A stretch of 64,000 nucleotides of DNA from Yersinia similis (GTDB lineage Bacteria > Pseudomonadota > Gammaproteobacteria > Enterobacterales > Enterobacteriaceae), in assembly GCF_001053095.1 (NCBI RefSeq), contig NZ_CGBP01000005.1, forward strand, positions 1 to 64,000, given 5' to 3'. Positions 49,184 through 58,121 of this stretch are shown piece by piece. The translations under genes and the position numbers were made by a program. Positions within the stretch are counted from its first letter, which is position 1. Each line of letters starts with the position of its first letter. The notes beneath the pieces are model-generated. The model worked only from the letters and a program-made list of their open reading frames with translations. It was not told the origin of the DNA and made no database searches.

Positions 49184-49657
49184 TCATGTCACCACAACAC
49201 CATTGAATGTATGTGTACAGCACTGGCATGTAATCGGAATATCTTCTGCACTCAGTGATGGATTCACCTTTTGCAATATACCTGCGTCATCAACATATAA
49301 GCCATGATAAAAACGGGTATCGCCACAACGGACATAGTCGCGCTGTTCATGTGAGTGCAATGCGACCATCCAAAAAATCGGCTCAGGTTTATCAAGGCGT
49401 TTCACCGCATGACTGTATACCTCATCCCATTGCTGGCCCACTTTAGTCAGCAGAAACATAAACAGCGGGGAATAATCCAAGCCTCGTTTCTGCTTACCAT
49501 GCATTGATGCACGCTGTGGCATGTTCTCATCTGTTGCTTTCTGTTTATACCGTTCCCAACGATATTCTGCGCCTGGGTTGTTTGAGCGGTGACGTGTGGT
49601 GGTGTTAACTCTTCGATATAGCTTTTTAGCGGTATTTTCCTGATGTATGCGCATCAA
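49184..49657 (-). CDS. Conserved-looking protein of unknown function
   Basis: A 157-aa soluble protein without signal or membrane segment. The first 50 residues are strongly basic (RRVNTTTRHRSNNPGAEYRW). The middle reads KRGLDYSPLFMFLLTKVGQQWDEVYSHAVKRL and EPIFWMVALHSHEQRDYVRCG. The C-terminus has CQCCTHTFNG. The cysteines (CGD, CQCC) could bind zinc. I do not recognise a named family. The start may be either ATG of the MMR pair, or the internal MPQRAS. It stands alone between the LacI gene and the sugar transporter operon. Confidence 0.6.
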   Translation of the reverse strand: MMRIHQENTAKKLYRRVNTTTRHRSNNPGAEYRWERYKQKATDENMPQRASMHGKQKRGLDYSPLFMFLLTKVGQQWDEVYSHAVKRLDKPEPIFWMVALHSHEQRDYVRCGDTRFYHGLYVDDAGILQKVNPSLSAEDIPITCQCCTHTFNGVVVT

Positions 49658-49750
49658 TGGTAATCCATTACTTTTAGCTGATTAGACATAAAATAAAACC
49701 TTTGGCGCTGGTGATAACCCGCCTCCTCAGTCTCAATAATGATTAAATAA

Positions 49751-49785
49751 CACCGCTGACTCACTGGTTTGGCTCATCAGCGGTG
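49751..49785 (-). terminator. Terminator of the sugar-type ABC operon
   Basis: CACCGCTGA and TCAGCGGTG form a 9-bp stem with a 17-base loop. On the minus strand TTATTT follows. It starts about 12 bases after the binding-protein stop. Confidence 0.7.
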
Positions 49786-49797
49786 AGAGATAACAAC

Positions 49798-50748
49798 TTA
49801 CTCTGACATCACAAACGGTGATGTATATTTGTCGACATTCGCTTTTGTGATCAACATACAGTCAAAAAGTTGTTTTTCACCCCGAGCGCCCGTTTTACCG
49901 GTTTTGAGGAAATTATCCGCCTGTTCAATGGCTTTTGCTGAAAAAACAGCGACCGGTTGCAACACAGTATAAGCCAACGTACCGGCTTTCACGGCATCCA
50001 CCGCATCTGGTGAACCATCAAACGCCCCTACTTTCACTTGGTCGATTTTGCCAGCTTCCTTCAACGCGGCAATGGCCCCGAGCGCCATTTCATCATTCCC
50101 GCTGATAACCCCTTTTATGTCCGGGTTTGCCTGAAGCATTGACTGCATTTTGTTGTATCCCTGAGTACGATCCCAGTTGGCCACTTCTTTACCGACCAGT
50201 TTAAGGTCTGGGTACTGAGACAGTACGCTACTGTAGCCATTAGCCCGGGTGGCGGCGTTGTTATCTGACGGCGCACCAACCAGTTCAACATATTTACCGG
50301 AGTCACCTACTGTTTTAACCCACTGTATGGCACCCAGCGCAGCACCCTGCGCATTATTTGAAACCAGTTGTGCTTTGGCAAGACCGCTTTGGTTAAGCTC
50401 AGCATTGATTATAAATACCGGTATATTGGCGGCGATGGCTTTTTTTACCGAACCTATTGAGCCGTCAGCATTGGCCGGGTCAAGAATAATCGCTTTTGAT
50501 TTATTGGTTATCGCCGTATCAATGAGCTGGCTTTCGGTATTGGTATCACCTTTATGGGCACTCACGGTAGCGCTGTACCCCATTTTCTCTGCCGTGGCTT
50601 TCGCCACCTGCCCCTCGGTGAACCAATACGGGTTAGAGGGATCGTTGATGATGATCGTCATTAACCCATTATTGGCCCACGATGCGGTGGAGAAAACAGT
50701 GGCAAACGTCATGGCGACAAGGAGAAAGAAATGCTTGCTGTTAAACAT
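49798..50748 (-). CDS. Sugar-type ABC transporter periplasmic binding protein (RbsB family)
   Basis: A 316-aa periplasmic protein from MFNSKHFFLLVAM, with GGAG upstream. The signal peptide ends near SWA-NNG. The fold is that of ribose/galactose-binding proteins: LMTIIINDPSNPYWFTEGQ, AIILDPANADGS, VELVGAPSDNNAATRANGY and GVISGNDEMALGAIAALK. The substrate is not deducible; pentoses, polyols and autoinducer-type sugars are bound by relatives. It is the last gene of the four-gene operon with DUF2291. Confidence 0.88.
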   Translation of the reverse strand: MFNSKHFFLLVAMTFATVFSTASWANNGLMTIIINDPSNPYWFTEGQVAKATAEKMGYSATVSAHKGDTNTESQLIDTAITNKSKAIILDPANADGSIGSVKKAIAANIPVFIINAELNQSGLAKAQLVSNNAQGAALGAIQWVKTVGDSGKYVELVGAPSDNNAATRANGYSSVLSQYPDLKLVGKEVANWDRTQGYNKMQSMLQANPDIKGVISGNDEMALGAIAALKEAGKIDQVKVGAFDGSPDAVDAVKAGTLAYTVLQPVAVFSAKAIEQADNFLKTGKTGARGEKQLFDCMLITKANVDKYTSPFVMSE

Positions 50749-50909
50749 AATAAATACTCCATTTATGCAGGATTTAGGGCTTGTAGATGGACGCTGATTG
50801 TTGATGACATCGACGTAGGTGGCATCGATAAGATCACACACCGACTGCAAATGACATCAATAGCAGGGACTGCCCACTCTCCCCACCTGCGCTTATAGGT
50901 TTACTTGTT

Positions 50910-51971
50910 TCATTTACCTCGTCGGCCGTACTGCAAGGTATTGAGCAATACCGCCATAACAATCACCGCGCCAGTAAACACGGTTTGCCAATAGGCGGAT
51001 ACGCCAATAATCACCAAGCCATCGGAAAGAAAACCAATAACAAAAGCCCCAAGCAGTGTGCCACGAACGTTGCCACGCCCTCCGGTCAGCGCCGCACCGC
51101 CAATCACCACCGCCGCAATGGCGGTCAGCTCATACGTGGTACCCGCAGTCGGGCCGGCGGAGGTTAACTGCGAAGAGAGCACCAATCCAGCCAGTGCAGC
51201 GCAAACCCCGGAAAGAACATAAACGCTGATTTTGACGAATTTAACCGGAACACCCGAGAGATCCGCGGCACGTTCATTGCCTCCCGAGGCATACAACCAG
51301 CGACCAAATGCGGTACGCATCAGTAAAAATCCACAGGCCAGTGCCACGACGCCCAGAGCCAGCACGCCAATCGGAATATTAAAGAGGCGATTAAATCCCA
51401 ACCAGTCAAAACCGGTATTACCTAGCTCGGGGCTACCCGCGAGTTTGTTGTAGGTTAAGCCATTGGTCATCAGCAGTGCCGCGCCACGTGCTACATAGAG
51501 TGAACCGAGTGTTGCCACAAAAGCAGGTACCCGAAAAATGGCGATCAAGATGCCATTGATAAGCCCAACCAATGCGCCCAGCGCCAGAGTCATAATTACT
51601 ACCGCCCAGACTGGCAAATAGAGCACCACGCCGAGTGACTCAATGCTTATGCCTTGCATTAAAAAACCCGCGAATACACCAGACAGACCCAACGTCGAAC
51701 CAACAGAGAGATCAATTCCACCATTAAGAATAACCAGTAGCATTCCAATCGCCGGGAGGCCAAATATCGCCACATGTGAGGCCATCGTCAGGAAATTTGC
51801 GCCAGAAAAGTAGTTGGGTGAGAGGAATGAAAACACGGCAATAATGACCAATAATGCAAAGAAGGCGCGCCCTTCCAGTAATAAGCGCGACAGCTTCAGA
51901 TGGCGCGGCTTACCCACGCTTTTGGCCGGTGTAGGGTTCGCCGCATGCAGCATTTGGGTTCTCTCGTTCAT
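50910..51971 (-). CDS. Sugar-type ABC transporter permease (RbsC family)
   Basis: Membrane subunit of 353 aa from MNERTQMLHAA (GGAG 9 bases upstream; an ATG five codons up overlaps that site). A polar N-terminus of about 35 residues precedes eight to ten helices. Signature segments are GMLLVILNGGIDLSVGST, GLINGILIAIFRVPAFVATLG, ASGGNERAADLSGVPV and VVIGGAALTGGRGNVRGT. It lies between the ATPase (26 bp) and the binding protein (161 bp). Confidence 0.9.
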   Translation of the reverse strand: MNERTQMLHAANPTPAKSVGKPRHLKLSRLLLEGRAFFALLVIIAVFSFLSPNYFSGANFLTMASHVAIFGLPAIGMLLVILNGGIDLSVGSTLGLSGVFAGFLMQGISIESLGVVLYLPVWAVVIMTLALGALVGLINGILIAIFRVPAFVATLGSLYVARGAALLMTNGLTYNKLAGSPELGNTGFDWLGFNRLFNIPIGVLALGVVALACGFLLMRTAFGRWLYASGGNERAADLSGVPVKFVKISVYVLSGVCAALAGLVLSSQLTSAGPTAGTTYELTAIAAVVIGGAALTGGRGNVRGTLLGAFVIGFLSDGLVIIGVSAYWQTVFTGAVIVMAVLLNTLQYGRRGK

Positions 51972-51997
51972 ATTTTTCGGCTCCATGTAGGGTGATG

Positions 51998-53536
51998 TCA
52001 GGCAATCACGGACTCGCCAGAAGCGGCCATGATGCGTTCTTTAGAAACCGCAGAATCAAAGATGGCGGTAATATGCCCTTTACTCATCACCACAATGCGG
52101 TGCGCTATACTCAGGCACTCTCCTACTTCGGAGGTGGAGTAAATAACGGCCAGTCCTTTACGGGCGCTCTCAGCAAGTAAACGGAAAACCTCCGCTTTGG
52201 CACCAATATCAATGCCACGGCTGGGTTCATCCAATAAAATGACTGTTGGCCGGGTCGCCAGTATCTTGCCGATCACGACCTTTTGCTGATTCCCGCCAGA
52301 TAGTGACCCAATAGTCGCCTCACCTCCTGTCGTTTTCACCGTCACATTGCGGATGGAATCGGCCACCAACTCCTGTTCACGGCGGGGAGAAAGCACCAAG
52401 CGACGAACAAAATCGCGAATACTGGCCAGGGTGAGGTTTTCACCCACTGACATCGTCTGCACCAAGCCGTCACGCTGACGATCTTCGGGTACCAACGCCA
52501 GACCGCTTTCAATACGGTCAGCAATGCTGAGGGGGGAAATATCTTGGTTGTTGAGCAGAATAGTGCCCTGTTCAGCGCTAAGCCGCCCGGCGATGCACTC
52601 CATCAGTTCGGTACGGCCCGCGCCCATCAACCCGTAAATGCAAATGATCTCCCCGGCCCGCACACTTAATGAAAGGTTATCCACGGCCATATAACCGCTC
52701 GGGCCGGGAACACTGAGCTGATCAACCGCCAGAGCGACGTCACCAAACTCGTAGCCCTGCGGCGGTGAGCCTAAGTCAAAATGATCGCCCACCATATTGT
52801 GAACAATCCACTCCAAATCGATATCACTACGCTGGCCACTGGCGGTCACCACCCCATCGCGCAATACCACAGCGTGATCGGTGATTTCCAGTGCTTCCTC
52901 CAAATGATGTGAGATATAGACAATCGAAACGCCACGGTGGGTAAGGTCACGGATAATGCTGAACAATACGCCGACTTCCGAGGCACTGAGTGCTGATGTC
53001 GGTTCATCCATAATCAAAATACGCGCCTTAACAGATAGTGCACGGGCAATCTCCACAATCTGCTGCTGACCTAAGCGCAAATCCTCTACCAGAGTCAATG
53101 GGTCTATATCTTCCTCCAGTTCACGCATTAGGTCCCGGGTAATGCGCTCTTCATTGGCAAAATCCACCCCTGACGCAGTCATCATTTCTCGGCCAATAAA
53201 GATGTTGTCGCGCACATTCATGTTAGGTGCGAGATTCAGCTCCTGATGAATAATGGCAATCCCATGCTGGCGCGCTTGGGCTGTTGAGGAGAAGTTTTTC
53301 ACTTCACCACTGAGCAAAATATCACCTGAGGAGGGAGTGACTACCCCCGAGAGAATTTTCATTAACGTCGATTTTCCAGCGCCATTCTCCCCAAATAGCG
53401 TCGTCACCTTACCCCGACGAATATCGAAGTTCACACTTTGTAGCGCATGGGTCGAACCGTAGATTTTGCTGATATTCCGCGCCGCTAATACAACGTCTGG
53501 ATCATCATGCTGTTCGTTATCTATTTCCTGGGTCAT
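51998..53536 (-). CDS. Sugar-type ABC transporter ATPase (RbsA family)
   Basis: Duplicated ATPase of 512 aa from MTQEIDNEQ. The first domain has [23 protein letters not shown] and ARILIMDEPTSAL. The second has [24 protein letters not shown] and VILLDEPSRGIDIGAK. Its ATG overlaps the stop of the DUF2291 gene by 4 bp, so translation is coupled to that gene. Confidence 0.92.
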   Translation of the reverse strand: MTQEIDNEQHDDPDVVLAARNISKIYGSTHALQSVNFDIRRGKVTTLFGENGAGKSTLMKILSGVVTPSSGDILLSGEVKNFSSTAQARQHGIAIIHQELNLAPNMNVRDNIFIGREMMTASGVDFANEERITRDLMRELEEDIDPLTLVEDLRLGQQQIVEIARALSVKARILIMDEPTSALSASEVGVLFSIIRDLTHRGVSIVYISHHLEEALEITDHAVVLRDGVVTASGQRSDIDLEWIVHNMVGDHFDLGSPPQGYEFGDVALAVDQLSVPGPSGYMAVDNLSLSVRAGEIICIYGLMGAGRTELMECIAGRLSAEQGTILLNNQDISPLSIADRIESGLALVPEDRQRDGLVQTMSVGENLTLASIRDFVRRLVLSPRREQELVADSIRNVTVKTTGGEATIGSLSGGNQQKVVIGKILATRPTVILLDEPSRGIDIGAKAEVFRLLAESARKGLAVIYSTSEVGECLSIAHRIVVMSKGHITAIFDSAVSKERIMAASGESVIA

Positions 53537-54186
53537 TGAATATCGATCCTTACCGGTGTGACCAACCAATTATCTGGATTGAGTAAGCTAAATACACCAA
53601 CGACCTTCACGGTTTTACCGGTAAGCGCCACAGTATCCAGCGGTTCCAGCACCGATGATTTCATCGCATTATTAATTGCCGACCCTGCATTCTGGTACTC
53701 AATTTGATTCTTAAAGTCACCAAACTGTATTTTGCCTGTCGCATCACGCAAAGCGGTGCCCGTGATCGCAGGTCCAGTTTGTATGCGCACCTGAGAGCCA
53801 CCTGGTAACCCATTGATTTTTAAATCATAAACCCCCATATTTCCATCGCCGACTACGCCGGTGAAATAGACAGCGAATACCGCCAACGGTGAACCAACAC
53901 CATATTTTTCCACTGCTTGTTGTGAGTTGGTTCGCAGTAAATCAGCCAGCATGGGGGCATCTACCGCTTGGGCTACGATACTTTTTTGAATCTCAGGAAA
54001 GATATTCACACCATAGCTTTCTGCAGAAAAACCCTGCTCCCGAACATCCTCAGTGGAACCGATTTTCACCACTTTAGTATTCAGGGCAATACCACTCAGA
54101 ATCACTAATACAGCCGCACAGGAGAACATAATGCGTTTTTTAGTACGGCTGGCGAACTGTGAAGAAAGTTCAGACACATTGCTCAT
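53533..54186 (-). CDS. DUF2291 family protein, first gene of the sugar-type ABC operon
   Basis: A 217-aa protein with one N-terminal membrane segment (MFSCAAVLVILSGIAL) and an extracytoplasmic domain. TKVVKIGSTEDVREQGFSAESY, the GDGNMGVYDLKINGLP stretch and NQIEYQNAGSAINNAMK mark DUF2291, a family found beside sugar ABC transporters. No lipobox Cys is seen in the right place, so it is anchored or secreted and not a lipoprotein. The role is unknown. Leading the operon and coupled to the ATPase gene, it is likely an accessory to the transporter. Confidence 0.82.
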   Translation of the reverse strand: MSNVSELSSQFASRTKKRIMFSCAAVLVILSGIALNTKVVKIGSTEDVREQGFSAESYGVNIFPEIQKSIVAQAVDAPMLADLLRTNSQQAVEKYGVGSPLAVFAVYFTGVVGDGNMGVYDLKINGLPGGSQVRIQTGPAITGTALRDATGKIQFGDFKNQIEYQNAGSAINNAMKSSVLEPLDTVALTGKTVKVVGVFSLLNPDNWLVTPVRIDIQ

Positions 54187-54997
54187 ACTCTTGCCTCATA
54201 TGGCCTATCGCTACTCGACATCTAACCTCTCGTCTCCTCACTAAATGGTGAGGATCTCGCGACGACAGTAATCGCAGTCATCGTCTGGTTTATCAACCGC
54301 CAAATCACATATGTTCACGCACATATCATTTGAACGAATGGCAATGTTTGGAAAATAGATTTTAACGAACAAAAGTTCAATGTAATTTATTGTGAACATA
54401 GACTTGAAACCAATAAATGTTCCATAAATGCGAAAAATGTCACGTTTTTGTTAAAAAACACCTGTCAGGTATTTCCACACGTCTAATGCACTGTGTTACC
54501 CGAACTATCCGAATGACAATCATCAGTAACAAATGTTTTTTATTTGATCATATGGATGGATTTATTTAATAAAAGCAGATAGGTCGAGGTGTGGAAGGTT
54601 GATATATGTGATGGCGGTCAAGGAAGTGTGATTTTCATACATAATGTGTATGTTTTTATGCCAATTCAAGGTGAGAATAATGTTGGTTTAATGTTAATTT
54701 ATATTCCTGTAGTAAACTCCAAGGTATCATAATGGACTCACTCGTCACACCTTGTTGAATTTCTAGTTATTTATATACCCGTCATACTTCAAGTTGCATG
54801 TGTGTTGGCTGCTTTCGTCCCCCCCAGTCACTTACTGATGTAAGCTCCTGGAGATTCGCTCAGTTGCCGCCTGCCTGTAATTCGAATTATTTTGGGTATA
54901 TGTCTCTACAATAAGTAATTATTAATTACTAAATTAAACTTAAGAATAGCAAATGACATGGAGCGAACACTATCGCTTCACATATAAGGAAAAATAT
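54187..54997. promoter_or_regulatory. Divergent control region with GTTC/GAAC half-sites and an ERIC element
   Basis: An 811-base spacer between the two ABC operons. Half-sites GTTCA or TGAAC lie at about 54313, 54331, 54375 and 54393, with related GAAC/GTTC at 54367 and 54418. GAACAAAAGTTC at 54367-54378 is a perfect palindrome. These may bind a repressor of the sugar-type operon. The right half carries an ERIC element. No gene was supported. Confidence 0.45.
54774..54900. repeat. ERIC element (127 bp, near-consensus)
   Basis: Full-length element with both ends (TATACCCGTCATACTTCAAG and GAATTATTTTGGGTATA). The central part, TGATGTAAGCTCCTGGAGAT, is one base from the consensus in that stretch. 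The length is exactly the canonical 127 bp. It lies 98 bp upstream of the binding-protein gene and may fold in its leader RNA. Confidence 0.93.
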
Positions 54998-56029
54998 ATG
55001 ATTAAGTTTATATGGACACCTATAAAATTATTTGGTTTTTATACAACTTCATTAAAAAAATTATTTATAACAACATCTGCTTTACCATTACTTATGTCCA
55101 GCATGGCATTGGCACAACCGGATATAGTAAGACTTGCTAATCTAAAATTCGCGCATTATGGTGCCATTTCATACATGAAAGAAATAGCGCCAAAATATAA
55201 CATAAAGATAGAAGAGCGAATGTTTGCAAAAGGGATAGATATTGCGCCCGCAATCGTCGCGGGACAAATTGATATAGCGGCCAGTGCAGTTGATGCGGCA
55301 ATAGCTGCCCGTGCTCAAAGTATCCCCATCTATGTTATTGCAGGATTTGCCAAAGGCGGTGCACGAATTGTTATTGGAAATAATAGCAGTATTAAATCCA
55401 TTGCTGATCTTAAAGGTAAAAAAGTGGGTGTTGCCCGTGGTGGTGCTCAAGAACTTCTTCTTCTGGCAGAACTGGATAAATATGGACTGACATGGTCTGA
55501 TCGGCCAGGAAAAGATGTTCAGATTATTTATATGGCTTATGCTGACCTTAACCAGGCTCTCCAGTCTGGTAACCTTGATGCGATTAGCCAATCTGAACCT
55601 CATGCCAGTCAGGCAATTAATATGGGTTATGGTGTCGAGTTATTGAAGCCCTATGATACCCCCGTAGGAGTGCCAATTCGTGCATTGATAATGACGGCAG
55701 CCATGTATAAAGAGAAGCCAGAAGTGGCTGCTCGCGTACTTAAACTGTTTGTTGACGCGACCAATACCTTTATTCAACAGCCTGAAATAGCGGAACAATA
55801 TGTCCGTAAAGAGATGTTCAAGAATCAAATCACCTCGCAAGATTATCAAGATGCTATTGGTAATTCCCCATTCAGTTACGACATCACAGTGGAACATGTT
55901 CAGGTGACGACTGATTTGATGCAGAAATATGGTATAGGCCGAATGAATACCCCCCCTATTGCCGCTGATTGGGTAAAGACTGATCTTCTTGAGGCCGCGA
56001 AGAAAAGTATTGGGGTTGATGAGTCATAA
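54998..56029 (+). CDS. ABC transporter substrate-binding protein, NMT1/SsuA-like
   Basis: A 343-aa periplasmic protein from MIKFIWTPIKLF, with AAGGA 8 bases upstream. The signal peptide is unusually long (about 43 residues): a 25-residue N-region precedes the hydrophobic core, and cleavage is probable at ALA-QPD. The mature part follows the nitrate/sulfonate/taurine-binding fold: IAPAIVAGQIDIAASAVDAA, IKSIADLKGKKVGVARGGAQE and ISQSEPHASQAINMGYG. The substrate is not clear. First of a three-gene operon. Confidence 0.87.
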   Translation: MIKFIWTPIKLFGFYTTSLKKLFITTSALPLLMSSMALAQPDIVRLANLKFAHYGAISYMKEIAPKYNIKIEERMFAKGIDIAPAIVAGQIDIAASAVDAAIAARAQSIPIYVIAGFAKGGARIVIGNNSSIKSIADLKGKKVGVARGGAQELLLLAELDKYGLTWSDRPGKDVQIIYMAYADLNQALQSGNLDAISQSEPHASQAINMGYGVELLKPYDTPVGVPIRALIMTAAMYKEKPEVAARVLKLFVDATNTFIQQPEIAEQYVRKEMFKNQITSQDYQDAIGNSPFSYDITVEHVQVTTDLMQKYGIGRMNTPPIAADWVKTDLLEAAKKSIGVDES

Positions 56030-56032
56030 CTG

Positions 56033-56854
56033 ATGAAAAATATTAAGGTTTATCAAAATTTCAAGTGGGTCATTATGCCAGCCATTGTACTGTTAATGTG
56101 GCAAATGCTCGCAATGTCGGGCTGGATACAACCCACAATACTTCCATCACCGGTAGCCGTTGTGGCACGCTGGTTCGATTATTTTTTACCCTATGAAGCT
56201 TATAATCCAGAAACATCAAGCTGGCTGGTGTGGAGCCTTTCAGGGGAGTTATTACATGATGCTTGGGCGAGTATCTACCGAGTGATTATCGGTTTTCTGA
56301 TAGGTGCCCTGCTTGCTCTACCATTAGGATTATGGGTGGGTTCTAGTCAGCTTGGCAATGACCTAATGAATCCGTTAATTCAGTTTCTTCGCCCTATTCC
56401 GCCGATTGCATATATTCCATTAGCGATGTTGTGGTTTGGCCTGGGTAATCCTCCGGCATTCTTTTTGATAAGTATCGGGGCTTTTTTCCCAATACTGATT
56501 AATACTATCGCAGGTGTCCGTAATGTAGATAGCATATATATTCTGGCTGCACGTAATCTAGGCGCGGGGCAAACTGCGATGTTTCGCCGAATTATTCTTC
56601 CTGCGGCCACCCCTTATATTCTTACAGGAATGCGAATTGGCATAGGAACCGCGTTTATTTGTGTAATTGTGGCAGAAATGATCGCCGTCAATAGCGGTGT
56701 TGGCTACCGAATTCTGGAAGCGCGCGAATATATGTGGTCCGATAAAGTAATAGCAGGCATGTTCACAATTGGTTTTCTTGGCCTGATCATTGATTTATGT
56801 ATGGATCGCCTGAACCGGCGTCTTTTACGCTGGCACAGAGGAATAGGCAACTGA
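56033..56854 (+). CDS. ABC transporter permease, SsuC/TauC-like
   Basis: Membrane subunit of 273 aa with six helices. MPAIVLLMWQMLAMSGWIQPTILPSP is the typical opening, given here in outline. The ATPase-contact loop reads AARNLGAGQTAMFRRIILPAATPYILTGMRIG, with the family EAA-type glycine pattern. It begins 3 bp after the binding-protein stop. Confidence 0.9.
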   Translation: MKNIKVYQNFKWVIMPAIVLLMWQMLAMSGWIQPTILPSPVAVVARWFDYFLPYEAYNPETSSWLVWSLSGELLHDAWASIYRVIIGFLIGALLALPLGLWVGSSQLGNDLMNPLIQFLRPIPPIAYIPLAMLWFGLGNPPAFFLISIGAFFPILINTIAGVRNVDSIYILAARNLGAGQTAMFRRIILPAATPYILTGMRIGIGTAFICVIVAEMIAVNSGVGYRILEAREYMWSDKVIAGMFTIGFLGLIIDLCMDRLNRRLLRWHRGIGN

Positions 56855-56863
56855 GATACCAAT

Positions 56864-57682
56864 ATGAAAACATCAGATAATATTATTGAACAAGCAGAGA
56901 TGTGTGAAATTAGTATTATTAATGTTGATAAGACATTTGGCTCTGGGGAGAGTATTGTCATCGCACTGAAAGAAATAAATCTTCAGATTTCACATGGTGA
57001 ATTCGTCTGTTTGCTCGGGCCATCAGGATGTGGGAAATCGACACTACTCAATGCTATCGCGGGGTTTTCCCTGCCGACTCATGGGGAGATTGTCGTTAAA
57101 GGTGACGTAGTTAAAGAACCCGGTACCGATAGAGGAATGGTTTTTCAAGAATATGCGCTGTTTCCATGGATGAACGTGGAGAAAAATATAGCTTTCGGCA
57201 TGGATATTAAAGGAGAGTCAAAAGAAAAATGCCAATCCGTCGTTGAAGATTTACTGAATACGCTAGGTTTAAGTGAGTTTCGCACACGGTTCCCAAAAGA
57301 TTTGTCGGGGGGGATGCGACAGCGTGTTGCAATAGCGCGCATTTTAGCTCTCGATCCCCCAATCATGCTGATGGACGAACCTTTTGGTGCGCTGGACGCA
57401 TTAACACGACGTTCATTGCAAGATGAGCTGTTACGAATATGGGAGAAAAGCCGCAAAACCATCATCTTTGTCACTCACTCGATTGAAGAAGCGATCTATC
57501 TTGGTACAAGAGTCGTGGTACTCACCTACCGTCCTGGGACCTTGAAGCAAGATATCGCTATTGAAATACCTCGCCCGCGTGATACCAGCGGTGCTGAATT
57601 CAACAGAATAAAGCGTGAGTTAGGGGCATTAGTGATGGAGGAACAACAGCGATTCTCCGATGCAGAACGCAGAGGTGGTTAG
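56864..57682 (+). CDS. ABC transporter ATPase, SsuB/TauB-like
   Basis: Single-domain ATPase of 272 aa. Walker A GPSGCGKST, Q-loop MVFQEYALFPW, signature LSGGMRQRVAIARIL, Walker B IMLMDEPFGALD and the switch His in FVTHSIEEA are all present. It begins 9 bp after the permease. No sulfonatase, oxygenase or nitrile enzyme gene follows, so the operon gives no direct hint of the substrate. Confidence 0.92.
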   Translation: MKTSDNIIEQAEMCEISIINVDKTFGSGESIVIALKEINLQISHGEFVCLLGPSGCGKSTLLNAIAGFSLPTHGEIVVKGDVVKEPGTDRGMVFQEYALFPWMNVEKNIAFGMDIKGESKEKCQSVVEDLLNTLGLSEFRTRFPKDLSGGMRQRVAIARILALDPPIMLMDEPFGALDALTRRSLQDELLRIWEKSRKTIIFVTHSIEEAIYLGTRVVVLTYRPGTLKQDIAIEIPRPRDTSGAEFNRIKRELGALVMEEQQRFSDAERRGG

Positions 57683-57934
57683 CAAACCCACCGCGAAGTT
57701 TACATTTACCGCACGCAAGCAGCGTGCCGTTACATCTATTAATATCAATCTTTATTAAAAACAATCATAGTCGGCGGTTGTATGCGTCTCCTTTTTCATC
57801 GAAACTCACGCTGACGATAAGCACCCAAGAATATAATTTCAAGAATTGTGCCCCCGGAAGAGATATATTAGGCTGCATACTGTTCGAAAATAGACTCTTT
57901 AGCTGGAATGCGTTGAGATAATCACTGGGGCCAA

Positions 57935-58060
57935 ATGAAAATATTCATTCTGATAGTCGTTACGTTATTTCTGGTAGCCTGCACCTCTACAGGGCATATC
58001 GGTGTCAGTGGCGGTTCAAGTGGCATATCTGGTGTCAGGATAGGCACTGGCATTCGCTGA
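57935..58060 (+). CDS. 41-residue lipoprotein
   Basis: MKIFILIVVTLFLVAC is a complete short lipoprotein signal with lipobox LVAC and lipidated Cys16. The mature 26 residues are Gly/Ser/Ile-rich with repeats (GVSGGSSGISGVRIG) and no charged patch. GGGG lies 4-7 bases before ATG. The function is unknown. It is convergent with amn. Confidence 0.75.
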   Translation: MKIFILIVVTLFLVACTSTGHIGVSGGSSGISGVRIGTGIR

Positions 58061-58070
58061 TTAAAATTCA

Positions 58071-58106
58071 GGGCATAGCGTCATGCCCCGTGATTTCATT
58101 TACTTT
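58071..58106. terminator. Weak terminator between the lipoprotein gene and amn
   Basis: GGGCAT and ATGCCC form a short stem with a 6-base loop. A T-rich stretch ending in TTTTTT follows at a distance on the plus strand. Confidence 0.4.
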
Positions 58107-58121
58107 TTTAAGCTAAAAACG

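Noticed and set aside
55169-55603. Long minus-strand frame opposite the SsuA-like gene
   Set aside because: Antisense shadow of a well-supported signal-peptide protein.
57683-57934. A small RNA or extra gene after the SsuB-like ATPase
   Set aside because: No hairpin-plus-T-run, promoter pair or conserved frame could be seen.
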